A program made the position numbers and the translations under genes. From contig CP066681.1 in assembly GCA_016432265.1 (NCBI GenBank), positions 1,266,342-1,330,341 of the forward strand: a stretch of DNA of 64,000 nucleotides, in the 5' to 3' direction. Shown here piece by piece: positions 8,180-15,362 of the stretch. The first letter of the stretch is position 1; each line of letters starts with the position of its first letter. Source of the DNA: Micavibrio aeruginosavorus. GTDB lineage: Bacteria > Pseudomonadota > Alphaproteobacteria > Micavibrionales > Micavibrionaceae. Under the pieces are notes generated by a model. The model saw nothing but the letters and a program-made list of their open reading frames with translations. It ran no database searches and was not told where the DNA came from.

Positions 8180-9136
8180 TCAGGCGGCTTTCTTTGTCAG
8201 TGAAGCAAGATTGATCCTGGTCTTGCCTTTGAGTTGCAGGATTTCACGGGCTTCATCCGGTGTGGCGATCTCAAGCGAGAGGCCTTCCAGCGCTTCGCGG
8301 ACTTTCAAGACTTGTTCGGCGCTGGATTTTGCCAGTTCGCCGGGGCCGATCCAAAGAGAGTCCTCAAGGCCGACGCGAACGTTCGCGCCCATTGCGGCAC
8401 CCATCGCCGCCAATTTGATCTGATGCGCGCCGGTGCCGAGGATTGACCAGTGGTAATTGTCGCCGAAGAGACGATCCGCCGTGCGGCGCATATGCATCAG
8501 GTCTTCCGGATGGCTGCCGATGCCGCCGAAGATGCCGAAGACGGACTGGATGAACAACGGCCCTTTGGCCAGACCCATATCGACGAAGTGTTTCAGGTTA
8601 TAAAGGTGGCCGATGTCGTAGCATTCGAACTCAAAGCGTGTGCCGTTTTCGTTACCCATGCGCAGCAACGCTTCGATATCTTCGAACGTGTTGCGGAAGA
8701 TGATGGCTTTGTTGCTGAGGTGTGTGCGTTCCCATTCGTGCTTGATATCGTTCTCGTAGCGGTTCAGCATCGGGAACAGACCGAAATTGATCGTGCCCAT
8801 GTTAAGCGAGGCGACTTCCGGCTTGAACGTTGCGGCGGGGCGCATGCGCTCTTCCACGGTCATTTGCGGCGCGCCACCGGTGGTGATGTTGATGACGGCG
8901 TCCGTCGCTTCATAAATCTGCGGCAGGAACTGCTTGAAGACTTCCGGGTCTTGCGTCGGGCGTCCGTCGATCGGGTCGCGGGCATGCAGGTGCAAGACAG
9001 CCGCCCCCGCTTCGGCAGCGGCGATGGCGGCCTCGGCGATTTCATCCGGCGTCACCGGCAGGTATTGCGACATGGAAGGGGTGTGGATCGCGCCCGTCAC
9101 GGCGCATGTAATAATGACTTTGCGGGCTTTGGCCAT
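8180..9136 (-). CDS. Beta-keto acid cleavage enzyme (BKACE, DUF849)
   Basis: A 318-residue TIM-barrel protein of the BKACE family, whose founding member is 3-keto-5-aminohexanoate cleavage enzyme. The family condenses a beta-keto acid with acetyl-CoA and releases acetoacetate plus a new acyl-CoA. Signatures are the start KVIITCAVTGA, the zinc ligands in VLHLHARD (His49, His51), NITTGG, the SLNMGTINFG stretch and the GxGAHQIKLAAM...GANVRVGLEDS end part with the third His/Glu set. AAGGAG lies upstream of the ATG. It opens the - strand operon. Which beta-keto acid it takes is decided by a few pocket residues that I cannot assign reliably. Confidence 0.9.
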   Translation of the reverse strand: MAKARKVIITCAVTGAIHTPSMSQYLPVTPDEIAEAAIAAAEAGAAVLHLHARDPIDGRPTQDPEVFKQFLPQIYEATDAVINITTGGAPQMTVEERMRPAATFKPEVASLNMGTINFGLFPMLNRYENDIKHEWERTHLSNKAIIFRNTFEDIEALLRMGNENGTRFEFECYDIGHLYNLKHFVDMGLAKGPLFIQSVFGIFGGIGSHPEDLMHMRRTADRLFGDNYHWSILGTGAHQIKLAAMGAAMGANVRVGLEDSLWIGPGELAKSSAEQVLKVREALEGLSLEIATPDEAREILQLKGKTRINLASLTKKAA

Positions 9137-9468
9137 CTCTCAGAAAGCTCCTTGGCTTTATATGTTGTGAAACCTGAAAAAGACTCTTCCATAATACCGG
9201 GCAAGGGGCAAGGTAGAATTATGGCTGGAAAGCGCGGTTTTCCCGGGTTTTTGTGAGACGCTGCGGCAAAAAACTTGACAAGCGGAGGTGAAATGACGCA
9301 TGTTCTGGCGCTATCGAAAATAGCAGTTACGAAACAGCGATTCTGCTCGTCTTTAAGGAATATCAGGGACTTAAACATACTCAAACCGTTGATGTTTTGA
9401 GTGGGTAAGCCCAAAGAATCGATGAAACGTCTGGCTATATGTAAAAACTTCCCAGTATGAGGCCAATA
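9137..9468. other. Divergent intergenic region between BKACE operon and DJ-1-like gene
   Basis: About 330 nt without a convincing gene. It holds the AAGGAG ribosome site of the BKACE gene at its left end. An inverted repeat ACTCAAA/TTTGAGT (9379-9385 and 9396-9402, 10-nt spacer) could be an operator. A 35-codon + strand ORF at 9294-9401 has a GGAGGTGAA just before its ATG and TTGACA further upstream, but no good -10 and no recognisable product; I do not call it a gene. Confidence 0.4.
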
Positions 9469-10068
9469 ATGAGTGTGACTAAAGTTCTTTCCGGTTCCAA
9501 AATTGCCATTCTCGTCGCCAACGGTTGCACTGAACAGGATATGACAGAGGCGCAGCGCGCCCTGATCGAAGCCGGAGCGACCACCAAAATCGTCAGCCCT
9601 GAGGCAGGTCTGGTCAATGGCTGGAGCGGAAAAAGCTGGGGTCATCATTACGCGGTCGATGCGGCCCTGAGCACGGCTTTGAGTGCCGATTACGACATGC
9701 TGGTTGTTCCCGGCGGTCAACGCAGCCTCGATAAATTGAAATTGACGGCTCACACCAAGCGTTTCATCAACGGTTTCATGGCTGCAGAGAAGCCGGTTGT
9801 CGCTTATGGCGATGCGTTGCATATCCTGCTGACGACCGATAATGTGCGCGGCCGCACCGTGGCCGGGCCTGTGGATATGAAAGATGTCGTTCTTCAGGCG
9901 GCGGGTCATTGGTCGGATGTTACCCCGGCGCGTGAAAACAATCTGGTCACCGGCGCGGCGGACGAGGAAACACGCAAGGATATGGTTGCGGCGATGCTGG
10001 ACATTTTCATCGAATATGCCAAAATCCGCCGCGAAAAGGCAATGGCCGAGACGGCTGTGGCTGCTTAA
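9469..10068 (+). CDS. DJ-1/PfpI (class I amidotransferase-like) protein lacking the nucleophile Cys
   Basis: A 199-residue Rossmann-like protein of the DJ-1/PfpI fold: KIAILVANGC at the start, EAGATTKIVSPEAG, and the YDMLVVPGG strand-loop. At the nucleophile elbow, where PfpI proteins read Ala-Ile-Cys-His-Gly, this protein reads Ala-Tyr-Gly-Asp-Ala (residues 112-116), so the cysteine and the following histidine are missing. The C-terminal domain of large catalases is a known cysteine-less branch of this fold and is a possible relative. I chose the ATG at 9469 because GAGG lies 7 nt upstream. It is therefore probably not a protease or glyoxalase; a binding or regulatory role is more likely. 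Confidence 0.75.
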   Translation: MSVTKVLSGSKIAILVANGCTEQDMTEAQRALIEAGATTKIVSPEAGLVNGWSGKSWGHHYAVDAALSTALSADYDMLVVPGGQRSLDKLKLTAHTKRFINGFMAAEKPVVAYGDALHILLTTDNVRGRTVAGPVDMKDVVLQAAGHWSDVTPARENNLVTGAADEETRKDMVAAMLDIFIEYAKIRREKAMAETAVAA

Positions 10069-10092
10069 TATCGGGGACGTTCAGGCAACAAG

Positions 10093-11221
10093 ATGCGCGC
10101 AGAAATCCAGGCAGTGGTAGACGATATTCAATCGGCGCTGGCGCTGCTGAGGAGGCATCTTTGACTGGGATGTCGCCTTAAGCCGTTTCGAGGAAGTCAG
10201 TTCCCTTTGTGAAGATCCCGGTATCTGGTCGGATCAGGAAAAGGCGCAGGCGCTGATGCGCGAACGCACACGCCTTGAACAAATGATCGGGGCGGTGCGC
10301 GAGATTGAAAACGGCGCGCGCGACAATGCCGAATTGATCGAAATGGGCGAGGCTGAAGGCGACGAGGCGATCATAGCCGAGGCTGCCGCCTCGCTGAACG
10401 AGCTCAAGCACCGCGTTGAAAAACTGCAGCTCGAAAGCCTCCTTTCGGGCGAGGCCGACAATTGCAGCGCTTTCCTTGAGGTTCATGCCGGATCCGGCGG
10501 CACCGAGGCGCAGGATTGGGGCGAGATGTTGTTGCGCATGTATGTGCGCTGGGCCGAGAAGAAGGGCTATAAGATTTCCGTTCTCGACCGCAGCGACGGC
10601 GAAGAAGCCGGGATCAAATCCGCGACCATCAAGATTGAGGGCGACAAGGCCTATGGCTGGCTGAAGGCCGAAAACGGCGTGCATCGCCTGGTGCGCATTT
10701 CGCCTTATGATTCCAATGCGCGCCGCCATACCAGTTTCGCTTCTGTTTCCGTTTCGCCTGTGATCGACGATACGATAGAGATCGAAGTGCTGGACAAGGA
10801 TATAAAGCTCGACACCTATCGTTCCAGCGGCGCAGGCGGCCAGCACGTCAACACGACGGACTCGGCGGTGCGTCTGACGCACATCCCTTCAGGCGTTATC
10901 GTGGCCTGTCAGAACGAGCGTTCGCAGCACCAGAACCGCGCCACCGCCATGGCGATGCTCAAAGCCCGCCTTTATGAAATGGAAGTGCAGAAGCGCGAGG
11001 CCGAGAAGGCCGCTGCCCATGGCGAAAAGACCGATATTGGCTGGGGGCATCAGATACGCTCTTACGTGTTGCAGCCTTACCAGATGGTCAAGGACGCGCG
11101 GACAGCCTTTGAAAATACCGACGCGTTTCGCGTGCTTGACGGCGATATAGACGGTTTCCTCGAAGCCTATCTGGCGCACGGGGTCGAGAAGGCGGAAGAA
11201 AAACGCCTCGGGAACGGGTAG
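10093..11221 (+). CDS. prfB: Peptide chain release factor 2, with programmed +1 frameshift
   Basis: RF2 recognises UGA and UAA and triggers peptide release. The gene is in two frames. Frame 1 runs from the ATG at 10093 through 23 codons to an in-frame TGA at 10162-10164. After CTT (10159-10161) the ribosome must slip +1 and continue with GAC at 10163. The site has the known parts: an internal Shine-Dalgarno GAGGAGG, then CTT TGA C. The joined protein is about 375 residues, close to the usual 365. It contains ISPYDSNARRHTS, where the stop-codon tripeptide is SPY instead of SPF, and the GGQ hydrolysis loop (SGAGGQHVN). The frameshift gives autoregulation: scarce RF2 slows termination at the TGA and favours slipping. 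Confidence 0.96.
10151..10165 (+). promoter_or_regulatory. prfB +1 frameshift signal
   Basis: The sequence GGAGG, CAT, CTT, TGA, C places an anti-SD-binding element a few nt before the slippery CTT codon and a UGA stop followed by C, the poorest termination context. This is the arrangement seen in most bacterial prfB genes. Confidence 0.93.
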
Positions 11222-11228
11222 GTTTGAC

Positions 11229-12335
11229 ATGAAAACAGCAATCAGGGCTTTGATGGGGGTGTGCGCATTGTGCGGCATGCAGCCTTCGGCGCAGGCGCAG
11301 GATGTGACACATATGCTTATGCCTTCGAATGCGTGGCTGGTGGGGCCGACCACGTTGGCCGAGGGATCGGATGTCGAGGCGGCGGGGGTTCCGTGCCTGA
11401 TGGTTACCAGCTTCAGCAATAATTACGAGATGCGTATTTCCGGCGGCGGCCGGCAGATCATGGCGATGGCGCTCAACGTGCGTGAGAAGGGCTTCACTCC
11501 GGGAGAGAGCTATTTAATGAAGCTGTCTTTCAGCGAAGACGACGGTTTTGAAGCTCCGGCACAGGCTTTCAGTGAAGATACGCTGGTCGTAGGTTTATCG
11601 CAGCAGCCTGATTTTTATAAAGGTTTGTCGGAGTCGGATGCGCTTTACGTCACTTTGGGCGATGCCAGGATGCAGTTTTCGCTGTTGGGGGTGCCGCAGG
11701 GTTTGAAGCGGCTGGAGCAGTGTTTCCAGCCGCCCACAGAGAGTATCCGCGAAGCCGCGGTTGAAGAAGATGGAAAACAACCGCCTGCACCGGGGTTGCA
11801 TACCTTGGGTAGCGGCGAAGTGGATGCCCTTAAGGACATGATAACAGACGAGGAGAGTCCAGCCGCGCCTGTTGCCGTAACGCAGGAAGCTCTGCCCGCC
11901 TCCGACGAAGGAGCGCGCAAGAAAGATGTTCAGCCCGTGCAAGACGTGCAGCCGCGCGATATTCTAGTGCCCAAGGCAGGGCAAAAAGGGGCCGCCGTTG
12001 CCACTGCGCCCGCCAGTCCGCGGATGCAGTGGCGCGTGATGAAAGGCGGCGGTCTGGAAGGAGTCCTTGGTGTCTGGGCGCAGAGCGTGAATATGAGGTT
12101 GATCTGGCAGGCGGGTCAGTCCTACAGTGTGCCGGAATCCCTGTCGATGCAGGGTACGTTCGAAGATGTGGTGCAAAAAGTACTGGAACAGTTCCCGGCC
12201 GACCGGCCGCGCCCCGTGGGCAAAATCTTTGTCGACCCCTCCACGCGGCAGAAAGTGCTTCTGATTGAAACCTCTGTTCCGGCAGCGCAAATGCCGGTTG
12301 ACGGTGCTTACGAACCGATTCTTTCCCCACAATAA
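11229..12335 (+). CDS. Secreted protein with novel N-terminal domain and TcpQ-like C-terminal domain
   Basis: A 368-residue protein with a signal peptide (cleavage probably after AQAQ near residue 24). Residues about 30-170 form a domain with Trp near the start (NAWLVG), a Cys (VPCLMV), FSNNYE, GESYLMKLSF and a closing Cys (LEQC). The same pattern recurs in the next gene. A low-complexity linker follows. The last about 110 residues (from QWRVMKGGGLEGVL, through the conserved Trp-Ala and GTFEDVVQKVLE) match the TcpQ-type pilus/secretion accessory domain, which in other systems works with a secretin. It begins 7 nt after prfB. No pilus or secretin genes are visible here. The envelope location is well supported; the function is not. 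Confidence 0.7.
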   Translation: MKTAIRALMGVCALCGMQPSAQAQDVTHMLMPSNAWLVGPTTLAEGSDVEAAGVPCLMVTSFSNNYEMRISGGGRQIMAMALNVREKGFTPGESYLMKLSFSEDDGFEAPAQAFSEDTLVVGLSQQPDFYKGLSESDALYVTLGDARMQFSLLGVPQGLKRLEQCFQPPTESIREAAVEEDGKQPPAPGLHTLGSGEVDALKDMITDEESPAAPVAVTQEALPASDEGARKKDVQPVQDVQPRDILVPKAGQKGAAVATAPASPRMQWRVMKGGGLEGVLGVWAQSVNMRLIWQAGQSYSVPESLSMQGTFEDVVQKVLEQFPADRPRPVGKIFVDPSTRQKVLLIETSVPAAQMPVDGAYEPILSPQ

Positions 12336-12527
12336 TTGCCATAATGTAAATTTTAGAGGGGTGCATGGCGCGGGATAAGGCCGCGCCAGAGCCAGTTCTG
12401 TCTTTGCTTTCCAGAAGAAGACATGTATTCTTTTCACGTCACGGGTTTAGCGCCCGGATTCGCGTTTGGGGGCCTGTCAATCACCAGGCAAAACAGGGAT
12501 CAAAAAATTCAGTTCCGGAGCACAACG
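12336..12527. other. Gap between the two paired secreted-protein genes
   Basis: 192 nt without a gene. A 7-bp GC-rich hairpin (GGCGCGG at 12367-12373, CCGCGCC at 12381-12387) has no T-run, so it is a poor terminator; it may be a leader structure or attenuator for the second gene. No clear promoter was found. Confidence 0.3.
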
Positions 12528-15164
12528 ATGCATATTCGTACCCTTCTTCTTTCAGGCGTTGTTTTTGGCGGCCTAACGATGCTGTCGACGGTGTCGTGGG
12601 CGCAGACAGCGCCGAAAGTCACTTACAATCCGCAAGGGGAATGGGCGGTTACACGTGTGGCGGCGAAGGGGCCGGGCAAGGAACCTTATTGCACGATGGC
12701 GCGCCGTTTTAGCGACAATGTGATCCTGACATTTGCGCGAAATGCCAAGGACGAAACGTCACTGGCGATGGATTTTCAACCGAATACGCTGGCAAAAGGG
12801 CAAAGCTATTATGTGACGCTGTCCGCGGGCGGCAATGAAAAGCGCGCGTTCGATGTCATTCCCGTCTCTGACAAGGCCATGGTCATTCGCATGGGGCAGG
12901 ATGCGGCGTTCCACAACGCGCTGTCCCGGTCGGGTGCGCTGGATGTCGATGTCGCTGGTCTGCAATTTGAATTCAACATGCCGGATATGGCCAAGGGTCA
13001 CCAGGATCTGGGCGGCTGCATCACCAGCATCGTCGAACCTGCCGCCGGCAAGCCCGCGGCAGAGGCTGTATTGATGGCTCCTGCGACAAACGCGCCCGCG
13101 GCGCAAGCGGCCGCACCCGCCATCCATGACGCTCAACTCAGCGAGATGGAAGCGCTGAAAGAAGAGAATATGCGCCTGAAGAGCGCTCTGGAGCGCGAGC
13201 GCCGCGAATATGAAGATCGCCTGATGCAGGAAAGCGCTGGCAGCAGCCAGGTTTCCGAAGTGATGGAGAAGCTGAAGCTGCTGGAGAAGGAAAATGGCGA
13301 TCTCAAGTATCAGTTGGCGGATGCGCGCAGCATGGCTGAAGCAAAACCGGCGGTGCCGTCTTGCGCTGCCAATGGCGACAATGCGGCGCCGTCGGCTGAC
13401 CTGACCTTGCTCAAGGAAGAGAATGAGCGTCTGAAAGCCGATATCGCCGCTCAGAAAACAGCGATGATTGAATTGGAGACGAAGCTGGCGAATATGCCCA
13501 AGGCCGATGATCAGGCGGTTGCCGCTGCGGATACGGGCACGATCGCGCGGCTGCAATCGCGCGTGGATGAGTTGATGACGCAGAATTCGGAATTGCAATC
13601 TGACCTGACCGCCGCCCGGCAGACGGCGGAGTCTTTGCCGCCCGCTGCGGGGACGGTTTCAATCTCTCAGTTGCGCTCGGTTGAACAGCAGCTTCGTTCG
13701 GTAGAGGGAGAGCGCGATAACTTGCGCGCGCAAATCGAGAAAATCAGCGCAGGAAAAGAAGATGCGTTGATGGGGATGGCCGGTTCCGACTGGAATCTGG
13801 AACAAGCCACGCGCCGTTACAACGAGGCCGAGCGCGAAATCCGCCGACTGGGCACGCAGTTGGAACAGTCGCGTGCTAAATGCGCGGCAGAGAAGAAAGA
13901 GATCGAATATATGCTGTTCGACCCCGAGATTGCCACGCAAGAACAGATCAGCAAGCTGATGGCGCTGGAAAGCGATCTAACCACGGCAAAGGCCGAACTG
14001 TCCGGCAAGGATGCAGAGGTCAGCGAGCGCATCAGCGCTTATGAACAGAAAATCGGTTCTTACGAGGAGCAGGTTGCCGCCTTGCAGGGGCAGATCGAGA
14101 TGGAGAAGGCGGCGGCTGTCAACCAAAGCAACGATGAAATTGCCCGCGCGATGGCAGACAAGCAGGCTCTTGAGCAAAAAGTAGCCGCTTTGCAGTCTCA
14201 AATCGAAATGGAAAAGAGCGCCGCGACGAACCAGATGAGCGTCGAGGTCGCTCGCGTTACTGCCGAGAAGCAGTCGCTGGAACAGAAGGTAGCGGCGCTG
14301 CAGTCTCAGATCGAAATGGAAAAGAGCGCCGTGACGAACCAGATGGGAGCTGAAATCGCCCGGGCGATTGCAGAAAAAGACGAGGTCGCAAACCGCCTTT
14401 CGCGGGTGGAGGCTGAAAAAGTGGCGTTGGAGCAAAAGCTGGCGGCGGCGATCGAGCCGGCATCCGGGTTGCAGGCGACGGAGCCTCCTGGCGCGATTGA
14501 GTCTGTAAGTGTCGCGTCCGTTGAAACCGGGCGGCATGCCGGTTATGTGTCGGCCCGCGACGAAGTGGCTGTAAGCCAGCCGATAGCCCTGGCGCCGAAA
14601 TCGGCTGTGCCGGCGGATAGTTTTGTTTCGACCGAGGATGTCGTCGCACCCGTCGTGGCGCAGGTGATGCCTGTAGCGCAAAAGGTGGTGCCCGGCATCA
14701 ATCTTGTGACAGCGGAAGCGCTGTCGGGACTGCTGCGCCAGGCCGGGTTGTCGCTGAGCGGCGATGTGACCAAGGTTGAGAACGCTTCGGGCCCCACGCA
14801 GGTCGCCTATAGCTGGGATGCGAGCGGTCTGTTCGGCAGCGCCGAGCAAAAAACCATGGAAAACCCGGAGCAGTTCCAGACGATGGTCAACCAATATATT
14901 GAGAAGACAAAAACCCGTTGCAGCGGGGATTTTGCAGCTTCACCGGTTCCAACGGGGGAAATGGCGGGGATACAGGTTGCCTCTTATGAGATTGCCTGTA
15001 TCAGCCCGGAGGGAACGGGCGCAACCGCTGCGCTGGTGTTTTACGGGCAGGATGGCTTGTTTACGACCGTGGCGCATGAAGCTGGCATGGATACCATGGA
15101 CATGGCGATGGATGCGCGCGACCGTGTGATCAGCAGTTTGGCCTCCAACAGGATTACCCGCTGA
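12528..15164 (+). CDS. Large secreted coiled-coil protein, paralogous N-terminal domain to preceding gene
   Basis: An 878-residue protein. I chose the ATG at 12528 (MHIRTLLL...) because it starts a clear signal peptide ending AQT near residue 25 and has GGAG upstream. Residues about 30-165 repeat the domain of the preceding gene: EWAV, PYCTMA, FSDN, GQSYYVTLS, a final GGC. From about residue 200 to 650 the sequence is a long coiled coil rich in Glu, Lys, Ala and Leu, interrupted by Ala/Pro linkers; it includes three 36-residue tandem repeats. The last about 170 residues form a separate globular domain with two Cys (TRCSGDF, EIACIS). Probably a periplasmic or surface-anchored structural protein. 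I know no named family for it. Confidence 0.72.
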   Translation: MHIRTLLLSGVVFGGLTMLSTVSWAQTAPKVTYNPQGEWAVTRVAAKGPGKEPYCTMARRFSDNVILTFARNAKDETSLAMDFQPNTLAKGQSYYVTLSAGGNEKRAFDVIPVSDKAMVIRMGQDAAFHNALSRSGALDVDVAGLQFEFNMPDMAKGHQDLGGCITSIVEPAAGKPAAEAVLMAPATNAPAAQAAAPAIHDAQLSEMEALKEENMRLKSALERERREYEDRLMQESAGSSQVSEVMEKLKLLEKENGDLKYQLADARSMAEAKPAVPSCAANGDNAAPSADLTLLKEENERLKADIAAQKTAMIELETKLANMPKADDQAVAAADTGTIARLQSRVDELMTQNSELQSDLTAARQTAESLPPAAGTVSISQLRSVEQQLRSVEGERDNLRAQIEKISAGKEDALMGMAGSDWNLEQATRRYNEAEREIRRLGTQLEQSRAKCAAEKKEIEYMLFDPEIATQEQISKLMALESDLTTAKAELSGKDAEVSERISAYEQKIGSYEEQVAALQGQIEMEKAAAVNQSNDEIARAMADKQALEQKVAALQSQIEMEKSAATNQMSVEVARVTAEKQSLEQKVAALQSQIEMEKSAVTNQMGAEIARAIAEKDEVANRLSRVEAEKVALEQKLAAAIEPASGLQATEPPGAIESVSVASVETGRHAGYVSARDEVAVSQPIALAPKSAVPADSFVSTEDVVAPVVAQVMPVAQKVVPGINLVTAEALSGLLRQAGLSLSGDVTKVENASGPTQVAYSWDASGLFGSAEQKTMENPEQFQTMVNQYIEKTKTRCSGDFAASPVPTGEMAGIQVASYEIACISPEGTGATAALVFYGQDGLFTTVAHEAGMDTMDMAMDARDRVISSLASNRITR
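14073..14396 (+). repeat. Three tandem 108-nt (36-residue) repeats inside the coiled-coil gene
   Basis: Units start at 14073, 14181 and 14289, each encoding VAALQ(G/S)QIEMEK followed by a variable stretch and EQK or a similar end. Units two and three are almost identical in DNA over their first 45 nt, which points to recent duplication. 36 residues is close to a whole number of heptads plus one residue. Confidence 0.85.
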
Positions 15165-15183
15165 GAATTTTTGAAATGACAAT

Positions 15184-15217
15184 GAAATCAGGCCCGCAAA
15201 GGGTCTGATTTCGCTTT
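15184..15217 (+). terminator. Rho-independent terminator after coiled-coil gene
   Basis: A 12-bp stem (GAAATCAGGCCC with GGGTCTGATTTC, one G-T pair) closes a GCAAA loop and is followed by GCTTTT. It ends the transcript of the two secreted-protein genes. Confidence 0.8.
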
Positions 15218-15320
15218 TGAGGCTTGCGGGGCTGGAGAAATCGAAAATTTATCTAAAATTTTATTTAAATTGTAAAGGAGTTGGTAATCATTCCCCGTTT
15301 ACTATGTATTAAGGATCATA

Positions 15321-15362
15321 ATGGGCGTTGTGCCCGACACTGAATTGAGTACTGCCGAATGA
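15321..15362 (+). CDS. 13-codon leader ORF overlapping the start of the EAL gene
   Basis: ATG at 15321 is preceded by AAGGA at a good distance, and the 13-residue frame (MGVVPDTELSTAE) ends with a TGA at 15360-15362 that overlaps the EAL gene ATG at 15359 as ATGA. The EAL gene itself has only a weak ribosome site. This arrangement suggests that ribosomes finishing the leader re-initiate on the EAL gene. Confidence 0.45.
   Translation: MGVVPDTELSTAE

Noticed and set aside
12367..12387. GC hairpin between the paired secreted-protein genes as terminator
   Set aside because: No T-run follows, so a rho-independent terminator is unlikely.
13977..14894. 305-codon - strand open frame opposite the coiled-coil gene
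   Set aside because: Repeated coiled-coil codons create a long antisense frame; sequence is repetitive Leu/Arg/His without domain.
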